64,000 bases of DNA from Artemia franciscana (Eukaryota; Arthropoda; Branchiopoda; Anostraca; Artemiidae). The translations under genes were made by a program, and so were the position numbers. The notes under the pieces are model-generated. The model worked only from the letters and a program-made list of their open reading frames with translations, was not told the origin of the DNA and made no database searches. Of the stretch, positions 49,645 through 62,817 are shown one piece after another. Each line of letters opens with the position of its first letter. Position 1 is the stretch's first letter. The stretch is from NCBI RefSeq assembly GCF_032884065.1, contig NC_088871.1, positions 21,278,755-21,342,754 on the forward strand. The letters run 5' to 3'.

Positions 49645-50310
49645 TACTTATATAAGATTTGGTGGTGATTTGTACAAGCAAATTTTGGGAATTCCCATGG
49701 GGGGGGGGGGAATGCGGGCCCATTTATAGCTGACTTGTTTTTAAGTCAACTAGAATATAAATATATGATGGAAGAGAATAATCCAAATAATTTAAAACAT
49801 GTTTTGTCAAATAATAAAAGATATTTAGATGATATTTTGGTCTTAAATTGTAAGGATTTCATTGATATTTCTAAAAATATATATCCATCAGAGCTTACAC
49901 TTGAACCTAGTCATGGCGCTGGTCATGAAGATCATTTCTTAGATTTAAATGTTAATATTTGTGATAATAATAAATTAAGTTTTAAAATGTATAATAAAAC
50001 GGATGATTTTGATTTTGAAGTGATTTGTTTCCCATTCCCTGAAAGTAATATACACTCAAATATCACATATTCTGCGTTTTTCTCACAGTTACTTCGTTAT
50101 GCAAGGATTTGTAGTAATTATATTGATTTTAAAAATAGATGTAAAATCTTAAGCCAAAAATTGATATCAAGAGGTTTTTCTGCAAATAAATTAACTTGGC
50201 AATTTAAAAAATTTAGTTTTCATTATAACGAAATTTTAAATAAATATCAAAAGAATTATCTGGAAATACTTAAAGAAATTTTCAACCAATTTCGGAGGTT
50301 CGACAAATGA
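49645..50310 (+). pseudogene. Penelope-like reverse transcriptase, 3' part (copy B)
   Basis: Continues the split gene: YIRFGGDLYKQILGIPMG (motif B), FIADLFLSQLEYKYM, RYLDDILVLN (motif C with catalytic DD), AGHEDHFLDLNVN, FDFEVICFPFPESNI, QLLRYARICSNY and a basic tail ending FNQFRRFDK. From 49735 it is open to a TGA at 50310. A 12-G run in motif B puts the two sides out of frame and replaces the residue usually found after MG by extra glycines. No GIY-YIG endonuclease is visible downstream. Confidence 0.65.
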
Positions 50311-50926
50311 TGATGCAGCGCCATTTATTTTGAATTGTGTTTCTAATAGAGCGGATTTTTTAAAAAAAAATAGCCACATGGTAAAGATGAATTCTATAAT
50401 TGTTTAGTTCTTTTTTTTTTGCTATGTGTTAATACTTGTGATTTGGTAAATTTTATCATATTTAGTTTACCTTTGTTGCTAAAAAGAGGGATATATTAAC
50501 AGGATAAGCTTGTTTTGGTGTTACTTGGTTGTTTTACATTTGCTGTTTTTTTTTTCATAGGCATGTATTTTTGGGGTGATACATGACACGGGGGATGCCA
50601 TGGATATTCTGTGGTAGCCACAACACTTGGCTGGGTAGAAAATTTAAAGTGGCGAGACCCTATAGGCCAGTGTATTCTCCTGATGAGCCCTTGTGTTGGG
50701 TTGTTGCCTCTTTATTATTTTTTCTATTGTTTGGTAAATGACGACTTATACTTATTAACGACATGACTGCCTGTCCATGGATTATTCTTGATGGTTGATT
50801 GTGTTTGGCTATGCTATTTGACCTATGTGATTGTATGGATGAGTAGGGTTAAGGCCTCATTCAAGTGCTGGTCTATATTAATCACTAATTTAGGAAAACA
50901 GTCTTCTTTTTCTCCTTCTGTCTCTC

Positions 50927-50928
<2 letters not shown>
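50311..50928 (+). other. Probable 3' region of the Penelope-like element
   Basis: Follows the RT stop without a visible boundary. Contains runs of T and a GC-richer part near 50570-50720. No recognised coding sequence; kept identical in copy A (34986-35591) apart from small indels. Confidence 0.35.
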
Positions 50929-50983
<55 letters not shown>

Positions 50984-51126
50984 ATCTTTCTATATTCACA
51001 GGTGGGACACAGGGACACAACTAAAATGGCGCGTAACGACTTAAGCGCGCGGGGGAGCTTGGGGGGCGCGAAGCACCCCCACCAACTAGGTGTTGGGGTG
51101 GCGCGAAGCGCCACCCCAACAGCTAG
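50929..51126 (+). mobile_element. Poly-T joined to a Helitron 3' end (copy B)
   Basis: 51 consecutive T, then TGTATCTTTCTATATTCACA, and the shortened 3' region with both GAA-loop hairpins and CTAG at 51123-51126 before T. Everything upstream that other Helitrons carry, including the (TA)n tract, is missing. Confidence 0.7.
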
Positions 51127-51644
51127 TTTATTATATTTATACCTTTTTTTTCTCGTGTACATGACTATATTTCCTAGTGTTAAGCATTGAGTCCTAGTAT
51201 TAGGTAAATGTAATGTTTCATTTAAGCCTTTTCTGATGATCACTGATGTAATTTTATGATATTTGTACCTTTTTCTGTATTCATGGCCATATTTTTGACC
51301 TTAAAATACACTTAGTTGTACTATGCTGGGGGACAACTATATATATACTCCCGTCCCCACTTTAATGATCTGCATGTTAGAACCATGGCTGCAACATTTG
51401 AAACAAAAGTCACTTCCAGTCATGGTAGTAACCAATCGCTCCCGCCTATTGGAGTTACTGATTGACCAAGATCCAGTCCGTCTCGTTTTTGCTTCTTTTT
51501 ACTAATATAGTCGTGGCTTAAAATAACTCGAGTCTCAAAGAACAAAGTCTTGCTCTGAAATATCGAACACTTGCAATATATAATATTCTAAATGAATTAA
51601 TTAGAAAGGTTTAAACATCTTTATAACAATGAGAAATTACTTAC

Positions 51645-51877
51645 CACAGCTCTCAAAGCAAGTCCTGAACTGCCACCTGGAAGTTGATAACACCTTCTAT
51701 CTCCAAAGGTGGGCGCTGAATTTGCGGCATCTCTAAAGGGTCCATAGAAGCTGGAAGCGAATTTTGCAGCATAAGACAATACAGATACTTTATTTCCATA
51801 GCCATTTTCATCAAGGATTTTCTTAATTGCTGCAATACGACAATCCATCATGTCAGATGGAGCAATAATATGTGCCC
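51645..51877 (-). CDS. ALAD: Delta-aminolevulinic acid dehydratase, exon with first Schiff-base lysine
   Basis: A 233 bp exon with acceptor GATGTAC..ATTTCAG before 51877 and donor GTAAGT after 51645. After two bases of a split glycine codon it reads [68 protein letters not shown] and SSGLALRAV. The lysine in AAKFAS corresponds to the substrate-binding Lys199 of the human enzyme; [13 protein letters not shown] and GDRRCYQ are family signatures. It ends on a codon boundary and continues in exon 20703-20819. The zinc-binding cysteine region and N-terminus are encoded upstream, beyond 64 kb or in sequence I could not recognise. Confidence 0.95.
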
Positions 51878-51924
51878 CTGAAATAGATGTACCTTCATCA
51901 AGTTAAGCTCGATATGTAAATGTA

Positions 51925-52140
51925 CAGAGAAGGCCGTGTCCAGGGGGAGGGTTTGACGATTGAGCCCCTATACCTCCTGCCTGAGATGTTTGCCCGGCTC
52001 GTAAAAACATAATAAAAATGGATATAAACAAATTTTTGACGCATTGCTTAAAAGTTTTCTTTTTGTAAAGCATGGTCCCCCCTGAAAAAGATCATTTTGT
52101 AACACCCCCCCCAAAAAAAAAAATCTTAGATATGACCCTG
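51925..52140. repeat. Dispersed repeat family R3 (copy B)
   Basis: Same as 36580-36800; lies in the ALAD intron just upstream of the exon. Confidence 0.4.
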
Positions 52141-52431
52141 TGCAGAGTTTTCAACTCTATGCAGCCAGCTTCTCAACGTTCTTGGATAATTTTTTCAGTG
52201 ACAAAAAAATGGTTCGATAAAATCCTGCAGATCACTGAAATTACAGAATTGTGCTAATAAACACGATTATTTTGTGTTAATAAAACTTGTTGAAACACGG
52301 TCTTTTAGAAGACCCCAAAACCAGCATTTTAGACGAGCTGGGTCTGAAGAAAGCGAAGCCAAGGTTGTCCAACTGCTCTGGCATATGGTCGAAAACTGAC
52401 TTGTTAGGCAATACGTTTCGGCAACAGTGAA

Positions 52432-53067
52432 GGGGTGCACACAATTAGTCGCCTACGACTACATAAAAATGCCTCATGCTGTTATAGACTAGTCTAGTCA
52501 AAATCAAGAAAATTTCTAATAGGTTAAAGAACTGTTAATATGCATCTCAGGCAACACGTATGGCCAATCCTGCAGACAAAATTATAGACTAATTCATTGA
52601 TTAATGGATGATTCTGCGACAACTATAGTTTTGAACCTTGGGACACTTTGTTTACTGCACTATATGATTCTTTCATGACCAGATTGCCGCTAATTCCTCA
52701 ATATCTATCAAGAATCGACAGTTGTGAGCCTTCATTAAGACTCTTTGTTTTTTCATCTCATGAATTCTTTTTAACATATAATGGAATTGAATAGCTCTTT
52801 CATATTCTCATGTTTCATATTAGATAGCGTCATCATTTTTTAATACAAGTCGATCAGTTTACGCTTCAAAGACTTTGAAGTCATAAATAAATTGATAAAT
52901 TAATCATAAATATATACTAGCCACTTTTATTATGTGCCGTCGTACCGAACAGAAAAGGGTATATCCCCATGGCTTCTCAAGATCAGAACACATAATTTGC
53001 ACTTAACTGAAAAAAAAAACAAAAACAAATGGCCGTGGATTGTTAGTTTAACATAAATATACTAATA
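52432..53067 (-). other. Unique ALAD intron sequence
   Basis: AT-rich with no repeat landmarks. This is the first single-copy sequence beyond the duplicated segment; it shows where copy B outruns copy A. No exon seen. Confidence 0.6.
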
Positions 53068-54288
<1,221 letters not shown>

Positions 54289-54438
54289 CTAGCTGTTGGG
54301 GTGGCGCTTCGCGCCACCCCAACACCTAGTTGGTGGGGGCGCTTCGCGCCCCCCACCCCCAAGCCCCCCCGCGCGCGTAAGTCGTTACGCGCCATATTAG
54401 TTACGCGCCATTGTAGTTGTGTCCCTATGTCCCACCTG

Positions 54439-54504
<66 letters not shown>
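54289..54504 (-). mobile_element. Helitron E2, 3' end only
   Basis: CTAG at 54292-54289, GC-rich 3' region and (TA)n. E3 is inserted within this (TA)n at 54504|54505. Confidence 0.75.
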
Positions 54505-54505
<1 letters not shown>

Positions 54506-56061
54506 TAGCTGTTGGGGTGGCGCTTCGCGCCACCCCAACACCTAGTTGGTGGGGGCGCTTCGCGCCCCCCCCCAAGCCCCCCCGCGCGCGTAAGTCGTTA
54601 CGCGCCATAATAGTTACGCGCCATTGTAGTTGTGTCCCTATGTCCCACCTGTGAATATAGATATATATATATATATGGTTTTAACTACGTAAAACTTGCG
54701 AATATACAACATTCTTTGCTGTCCCATTGTCTTTGCATATAAATAGATTGTCAGGTTATCCCCCTGTTTCCCCCGGTGTCCCCGTTGTAGTTGTGTCCCT
54801 GTGTCCCGGTCGTCATTTATATTCCCTGTGTCCCGGGTCCCGGTCATCATTTGTATCCCGGTGTCCCGGTCTGTATATACATTCGTTTTTTAGTTTTGTT
54901 TTTCTCCTTTATTTTTTTCCTTTTTTTTTCTTTTTTAGCTTATTTAGATTTTTAGATTTTTTAGTTTTTTTTATTAGTTTTTAGTTTTTATTTCTTTTTA
55001 GTTTTTTTGTCCCGGTCGTCATTTATATCCCCCTGTTTCCCCCGGTGTCCCCGTTGTAGTTGTGTCCCTGTGTCCCGGTCGTTATTTATATTCCCTGTGT
55101 CCCGGTCGTCATTTGTATCCCGGTGTACCGGTCTGTATATACATTCGTTTTTTAGTTTCGTTTTTCTCCTTTATTTTTTTCCTTTTTTTTTCTTTTTTAG
55201 TTTATTTAGATTTTTAGATTTTTTAGTTTTTTTATTTGTTTTTAGTTTTTTTTTCTTTTTAGTTTTTTTTTGTAGTTTTTACCTTCTTTTTAGTTTTGTT
55301 AATTTTTTTTTTTTACTTGTGTCCTGGTCGTCATTTATACTCCCTGTGTCCCGGTGCTTTGTTGATTGCTAATCGAACATTCCTTTTGTCCTGGTCGCTT
55401 TCTCTTTGAGTGTCGTCATTTATTTTTTTCTTTTTTAGTTCTTTTAGTTTTTACCTTTTTTAGTTTTTTTTTAGTTTTTAGTTTTTTTAGTTTTTTACCT
55501 TTTTTTAGTTTTTTTAGTTTTTTAGCTTTTTTATTTTTTTTATTAGTTTTTAGTTTTTTTGTAGTTTTTGCCTTTTTTTTTAGTTTTTTGTCCTGGTCGC
55601 TTTCTCTTTGAGTGTCGTCATTTATTAGTTTTTTCCTTTTTTTTTTAGTTTTTTATTGGTTTTTACCTTTATTTTAGCTTATTTTTCAGTTTTTTCCTTT
55701 TTTTTAGTTTTTTTTTATTTTTTATTTTTTTTAGTTTTTTACATTTTTTTAGTTTTTTTAGTTTTTTTAGTTTTTTAGCTTTTTTACTTTTTTTATTAGT
55801 TTTTAGTTTTTTTTTGTAGTTTTTGCCTTTTTTTAGTTTTTTCAGTTTTTTTTTTAGTTTTTTATTGGTTTTTACCTTTATAGTTTTTTTAGTTTTTTAG
55901 CTTTTTTATTTTTTTTATTAGTTTTTAGTTTTTTTTGTAGTTTTTGCCTTTTTTTAGTTTTTTCAGTTTTGACGTCATCTAATCCAGTTTTTTCAGGTGA
56001 CGTCACCTGACACATCCATCCACACATCCACAGACAGACAACTTATTTTTATATATATAGA
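54505..56061 (-). mobile_element. Helitron E3 (1.56 kb)
   Basis: CTAG at 54508-54505, TC at 56061. Truncated helicase tail joined to CCCCCTGTTTCCCCC, two minisatellite blocks, two T-rich blocks, TGACGTCA palindromes. Nearly identical to E4 and to E0. Confidence 0.85.
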
Positions 56062-56075
56062 TATATATATATATA

Positions 56076-57629
56076 CTAGCTGTTGGGGTGGCGCTTCGCG
56101 CCACCCCAACACCTAGTTGGTGGGGGCGCTTCGCGCCCCCCCCAAGCCCCCCCGCGCGCGTAAGTCGTTACGCGCCATAATAGTTACGCGCCATTGTAGT
56201 TGTGTCCCTATGTCCCACCTGTGAATATAGATATATATATATATATGGTTTTAACTACGTAAAACTTGCGAATATACAACATTCTTTGCTGTCCCATTGT
56301 CTTTGCATATAAATAGATTGTCAGGTTATCCCCCTGTTTCCCCCGGTGTCCCCGTTGTAGTTGTGTCCCTGTGTCCCGGTCGTCATTTATATTCCCTGTG
56401 TCCCGGGTCCCGGTCATCATTTGTATCCCGGTGTCCCGGTCTGTATATACATTCGTTTTTTAGTTTTGTTTTTCTCCTTTATTTTTTTCCTTTTTTTTTC
56501 TTTTTTAGCTTATTTAGATTTTTAGATTTTTTAGTTTTTTTTATTAGTTTTTAGTTTTTATTTCTTTTTAGTTTTTTTGTCCCGGTCGTCATTTATATCC
56601 CCCTGTTTCCCCCGGTGTCCCCGTTGTAGTTGTGTCCCTGTGTCCCGGTCGTTATTTATATTCCCTGTGTCCCGGTCGTCATTTGTATCCCGGTGTACCG
56701 GTCTGTATATACATTCGTTTTTTAGTTTTGTTTTTCTCCTTTATTTTTTTCCTTTTTTTTTCTTTTTTAGTTTATTTAGATTTTTAGATTTTTTAGTTTT
56801 TTTATTAGTTTTTAGTTTTTTTTTCTTTTTAGTTTTTTTGTAGTTTTTACCTTCTTTTTAGTTTTGTTAATTTTTTTTTTTTTACTTGTGTCCTGGTCGT
56901 CATTTATACTCCCTGTGTCCCGGTGCTTTGTTGATTGCTAATCGAACATTCCTTTTGTCCTGGTCGCTTTCTCTTTGAGTGTCGTCATTTATTTTTTTCT
57001 TTTTTAGTTCTTTTAGTTTTTACCTTTTTTAGTTTTTTTTTAGTTTTTAGTTTTTTTAGTTTTTTACCTTTTTTTAGTTTTTTTAGTTTTTTAGCTTTTT
57101 TTTTTTTTATTAGTTTTTAGTTTTTTTGTAGTTTTTGCCTTTTTTTTAGTTTTTGACCTGGTCGCTTTCTCTTTGAGTGTCGTCATTTATTAGTTTTTTC
57201 CTTTTTTTTTTAGTTTTTTATTGGTTTTTACCTTTATTCTAGCTTATTTTTCAGTTTTTTCCTTTTTTTAGTTTTTTTTTATTTTTTATTTTTTTTAGTT
57301 TTTTACATTTTTTTAGTTTTTTTAGTTTTTTTAGTTTTTTAGCTTTTTTACTTTTCTTATTAGTTTTTAGTTTTTTTTTGTAGTTTTTGCCTTTTTTTAG
57401 TTTTTTCAGTTTTTTTTTTTAGTTTTTTATTGGTTTTTACCTTTATAGTTTTTTTAGTTTTTTAGCTTTTTTATTTTTTTTATTAGTTTTTAGTTTTTTT
57501 TGTAGTTTTTGCCTTTTTTTAGTTTTTTCAGTTTTGACGTCACCTAATCCAGTTTTTTCAGGTGACGTCACCTGACACATCCATCCACACATCCACAGAC
57601 AGACAGACAACTTATTTTTATATATATAG

Positions 57630-57630
<1 letters not shown>
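56076..57630 (-). mobile_element. Helitron E4 (1.56 kb), tandem with E3
   Basis: CTAG at 56079-56076, TC at 57630. Separated from E3 by only 14 bp of TA, same orientation, differing by a few bases. Tandem insertion into TA, or duplication. Confidence 0.85.
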
Positions 57631-57675
<45 letters not shown>

Positions 57676-57841
57676 TAGCTGTTGGGGTGGCGCTTCGCGT
57701 CACCCCAACACCTAGTTGGTGGGGGCGCTTCGCGCCCCCCCAAGCCCCCCCCCCCGCGCGCGTAAGTCGTTACGCGCCATATTAGTTACGCGCCATTGTA
57801 GTTGTGTCCCTATGTCCCACCTGTGAATATAGATAGATATA

Positions 57842-59876
57842 TCTATATATATAAAAATAAGTTGTCTGTCTGTGGATGTGTGGATGGATGTGTGGATGGA
57901 TGTGTCAGGTGACGTCACCTGAAAAAACTGGATCAGGTGACGTCAAAACTGAAAAAACTAAAAAAAGGCAAAAAACTACAAAAGAAACTAAAAACTAATA
58001 AAAAAAATAAAAAAGCTAAAAAACTAAAAAAACTATAAAGGTAAAAACCAATAAAAAACTAAAAAAAAACTGAAAAAACTAAAAAAAGGCAAAAACTACA
58101 AAAAAAAAACTAAAAACTAATAAAAAAAGTAAAAAAGCTAAAAAACTAAAAAAACTAAAAAAACTAAAAAAACTAAAAAAAGGTAAAAAACTAAAAAAAA
58201 TAAAAAATAAAAAAAAACTAAAAAAAAGGAAAAAACTGAAAAATAAGCTAAAATAAAGGTAAAAACCAATAAAAAACTAAAAAAAAAAGGAAAAAACTAA
58301 TAAATGACGACACTCAAAGAGAAAGCGACCAGGACAAAAGGTATGTTCGATTAGCAATCAACAAAGCACCGGGACACAGGGAGTATAAATGACGACCAGG
58401 ACATAAGTAAAAAAAAAAAACTATCTATATATATAAAAATAAGTTGTCTGTGGATCTGTGGATCGTGGATCAGGTGACGTCACCTGAAAAAACTGGATCA
58501 GGTGACGTCAAAACTGAAAAAACTAAAAAAAGGCAAAAACTACAAAAAAAAACTAAAAACTAATAAAAAAAATAAAAAAGCTAAAAAACTAAAAAAACTA
58601 AAAAAAGGCAAAAACTACAAAAAAAAAACTAAAAACTAATAAAAAAGCTAAAAAACTAAAAAAACTAAAAAAAAAGGCAAAAACTACAAAAAAACTAAAA
58701 ACTAATAAAAAAAATAAAAAGCTAAAAAACTAAAAAAACTAAAAAAACTAAAAAAAGGTAAAAAACTAAAAAAACTAAAAAAGGTAAAAACTAAAAGAAC
58801 TAAAAAAGAAAAAAATAAATGACGACACTCAAAGAGAAAGCGACCAGGACAAAAGGAATGTTCGATTAGCAATCAACAAAGCACCGGGACACAGGGAGTA
58901 TAAATGACGACCAGGACACAAGTAAAAAAAAAAATTAACAAAACTAAAAAGAAGGTAAAAACTACAAAAAAACTAAAAAGAAAAAAAAACTAAAAACTAA
59001 TAAAAAAACTAAAAAATCTAAAAATCTAAATAAACTAAAAAAGAAAAAAAAAGGAAAAAAATAAAGGAGAAAAACAAAACTAAAAAACGAATGTATATAC
59101 AGACTGGTACACCGGGATACAAATGACGACCGGGACACAGGGAATATAAATGACGACCGGGACACAGGGACACAACTACAACGGGGACACCGGGGGAAAC
59201 AGGGGGATATAAATGACGACCGGGACAAAAAAACTAAAAAGAAAAAAAAACTAAAAACTAATAAAAAAACTAAAAAATCTAAAAATCTAAATAAGCTAAA
59301 AAAGAAAAAAAAAGGAAAAAAATAAAGGAGAAAAAATAAACTAAAAAACGAATGTATATACAGACCGGGACACCGGGATACAAATGACGACCGGGACACA
59401 GGGAATATAAATGACGACCGGGACACAGGGACACAACTACAACGGGGACACCGGGGGAAACAGGGGGATGTAAATGACGACCGGGACACCGGGACAGGGA
59501 ATGGTCGATTAGCAATCACCATCAACAAAGCTCAAGGGCAATCATTAGAATCATGAGGTATAGATCTGAATACAGATTGTTTTCCCATGGACCATTATAT
59601 GTTGCATGTTCAAGAGTCGGTAAACCTGACAATCTATTTATATGCAAAGACAATGGGACAGCAAAGAATGTTGTATATTCGCAAGTTTTACGTAGTTAAA
59701 ACCATATATATATATCTATCTATATTCACAGGTGGGACATAGGGACACAACTACAATGGCGCGTAACTATTATGGCGCGTAACGACTTACGCGCGCGGGG
59801 GGGCTTGGGGGGGGGGCGCGAAGCGCCCCCACCAACTAGGTGTTGGGGTGGCGCGAAGCGCCACCCCAACAGCTAG
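57842..59876 (+). mobile_element. Composite Helitron P3, nested in E5 in opposite orientation
   Basis: TC at 57842-57843 after A, inner 5' end TC at 58424-58425 after ACTA, minisatellites, helicase tail (59500-59700), short (TA)n, CTAG at 59873-59876 before T. Excising it restores E5's (TA) tract. Confidence 0.85.
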
Positions 59877-60939
59877 TTATATATATGTTTTTAACTACGT
59901 AAAACTTGCGAATATACAACATTCTTTGCTGTCCCATTGTCTGTGCATATAAATAGATTGTCAGGTTTACCGACTCTTGAACATGCAACATATAATGGTC
60001 CATGGGAAAACAATCCGTATTCAGATCTATACCTCATGATTCTAAAGATTGCCCTTGAGCTTTGTTGATGGTGATTGCTAATCGACCATTCCCTGTCCCG
60101 GTGTCCCGGTCGTCATTTATATCCCCCTGTGCCCCCCGGCGTCCCCGTTGTAGTTGTGTCCCTGTGTCCCGGTCGTCATTTATATTTTTTACTTATGTCC
60201 TGGTCATTATGGCTTATGTATGGTCATTTATATTCCCTGTGTCCCGGTCGTCATTTGTATCCCGGTGTCCCGGTCTGTATATACATTCGTTTTTTAGTTT
60301 TGTTTTTCTCCTTTATTTTTTTCCTTTTTTATTCTGTTTCTTTTTTAGTTTATTTAGATTTTTAGATTTTTTAGTTTTTTTATTACTTTTTATTTTTTTT
60401 TTCTTTTTAGTTTTTTTGTAGTTTTTACCTTCTTATTAGTTTTTTTAGTTTTCTTTTTTACTTATGTCCTGGTCGTCATTTATACTCCCTGTGTCCCGGT
60501 GCTTTGTTGATTGCTAATCGAACATTCCTTTTGTCCCGGTCGCTTTCTCTTTGAGTGTCGTCATTTATTTTTTTCTTTTTTAGTTCTTACCTTTTTTAGT
60601 TTTTTTTAGTTTTTTAGATGAAAATTTTTTTTTAGTTTTTTTCCTTTTTTCTTTTTTGTTTTTTATTGGTTTTTACGTTTTTTTTAGCTTTTTTAGTTTT
60701 TTTTCGTTTTTTCTTTTTACATTTTTTTTAGTTTTTATCTTTTTTATTTTTTTTTATTTTTATTCTTAATTTTATTAGTTTTCTTTTTCTCTTCTATTTT
60801 TCAGTTTTTTCCTTTCTTTTAGTTTTTTTTTTAGTTTTTAGTTTTTTTAGTTTTTTACCTTTTTTTAGTTTTTTTATTTTTTTTTAGTTTTTTAGCCTTT
60901 TTATTTTTTTTTATTAGTTTTTAGTTTTTTAACTTTTTT

Positions 60940-61017
60940 AGCCTAACCAGGATTTGAGCCTGGGACCTTCATTCTCCGTTCTGACACCCTCTCTCACCGA
61001 GTGACTACTCCAGCATG
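60940..61017 (-). other. tRNA-derived sequence in E5
   Basis: Minus strand: a TAGTCACTCGGTGAGAG A-box-like part, a long variable region as in Leu/Ser-type tRNAs, and a complete T-arm with CCAGG / CCTGG stem and seven-base loop CTCAAAT. No matching acceptor stem. Probably a tRNA pseudogene carried by the element. Confidence 0.5.
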
Positions 61018-61194
61018 TTCATTTTGGTGTTTTAAATGGTATATTATTAACCAAATTAATGTGTTTTACAATATACTAAGCATCGTCATAACAAAAATGA
61101 CGACAACTAATTTCATGACGTCAGCCGACACAGAAACATGACCTCACCTGATCCACAGATCCACAGACAGACAACTTATTTTTATATATATAGA

Positions 61195-61450
61195 TAGATA
61201 GATAGATTTTTGAATCTACCAGTTTTTTATTCTTTAAGAAATTCAATCTCTTTTAATACTGTTGTATTTTCAAAGATATTTGATTATTCAAGCAAGCCGT
61301 AATAGGCAGACAACTTATTTTTATATATATAGATAGATAGATTTTTGAAGCTACCAGTTTTTTATTCTTTAAGAAATTCAATCTCTTTTAATACTGTTGT
61401 CTTTTCAAAGATATTTGATTATTCAAGCAAGCCGTAACAGACAGACAACT
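61195..61450 (-). repeat. Two tandem 135-bp units, each ending in a Helitron 5' terminus
   Basis: The unit runs GATTTTTGAA(T/G)CTACCAG to GCAAGCCGTAA, then CAGACAACTTATTTTTA and TATATAGATAGATA. It repeats at a 135-bp offset (61205 and 61340) with few differences. On the minus strand each copy begins with a Helitron-type 5' end. The interior has no Helitron blocks. Confidence 0.75.
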
Positions 61451-61598
<148 letters not shown>

Positions 61599-62603
61599 TT
61601 TAACTACGTAAAACTTGCGAATATACAACATTCTTTGCTGTCCCATTGTCTGTGCATATAAATAGATTGTCAGGTTTACCGACTCTTGAACATGCAACAT
61701 ATAATGGTCAATGGGAAAACAATCCGTATTCAGATCTATACCTCATGATTCTAATGATTGCCCTTGAGCTTTGTTGATGGTGATTGCTAATCGACCATTC
61801 CCTGAGTCGCCATCGTCATTTATATATCCCCCTGTGCACCCCGGCGTCCCCTTTGTAGTTATGTCCCTGTGTCCCGGTCGTCATTTATATTCCCTGTGTC
61901 CCGGTCGTCATTTGTGTCCCGGTGTCCCAGTCTCTGATTTCTCTTTGAGTGTCCCGGGCGTCATTTATATTCCTTGTGTCCCGGTCGTCATTTATATCCC
62001 CCGGTGCCCCCGGCGTCCCCGTTGTAGGTGTGTCATTTATATTCCCTGTGTCCCGGTCGTCATCCCGGTATACATTCGTTTTTGAATTGGTATATGATGA
62101 AATAAATTTTTAATTCTTTCCCTTTTTTTCCTTTTAGTTTTTTTTTATTGGTTTTGACCTTTTTTTAGGTTTTTTAGTTTTTTCTTTTTTCTTTTTAGTT
62201 TTTTTTGAAGTTTTTATCTTTTTAGTTTTTTTATTTTTATTTATATTTTTTTAGTTTTCTTTTTCCCCTTTATTTTTCAGTTTTTTTCCTTTTTTTAGTT
62301 TTTTTTCTTTTTAGTTCTTTTAGTTTTTACCTTTTTTAGTTTTTTTTAGTTTTTTAGATGAAATTTTTTTTAGTTTTATTCCTTTTTTCTTTTCAGTTTT
62401 TTATTGGTTTTTACCTTTTTTTTTTTAGCTTTTTTAGTTTTTTTTCGTTTTTTCTTTTTACTTTTTTTTTTAGTTTTTATCTTTTTTATTTTTTTTTATT
62501 TTTATTCTTAATTTTTTTTTATTAGTTTTTAGTTTTTTTTGTAGTTTTTGCCTTTTTTAGTTTTTTCAGTTTTTTTTTTAGTTTTTAGATTTTTACCTTT
62601 TTT

Positions 62604-62682
62604 AGCCTAACCAGGATTTGAACCTGGGACCTTCATTCTCCGTTCTGACACCCTCTCTCACCGAGTGACTACTCCAGCATGT
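62604..62682 (-). other. tRNA-derived sequence in E6
   Basis: Nearly identical to 60940-61017, with a canonical T-arm (CCAGG, loop TTCAAAT, CCTGG). Flanks are also alike, so it is a fixed part of this Helitron subfamily. Confidence 0.5.
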
Positions 62683-62817
62683 TCATTTTGGTGTTTTAAA
62701 TGGTATATTATTAACCAAATTAATGTGTTTTACAATATACTAAGCATCGTCATAACAAAAATGACGACAACTAATTTCATGACGTCAGTCAACACAGAAA
62801 TTAAGTTCTGAAATTAA

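Larger units (their letters stand above)
57675..61194 (-). mobile_element. Helitron E5, split by P3
   Basis: 3' part 57675-57841 (CTAG at 57678-57675, GC-rich region, start of the (TA) tract). After P3 it continues at 59877 with the (TA) tract, helicase tail (59886-60095), minisatellite, T-rich blocks, tRNA-like piece, CRE-like block and 5' TC at 61194. Confidence 0.75.
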
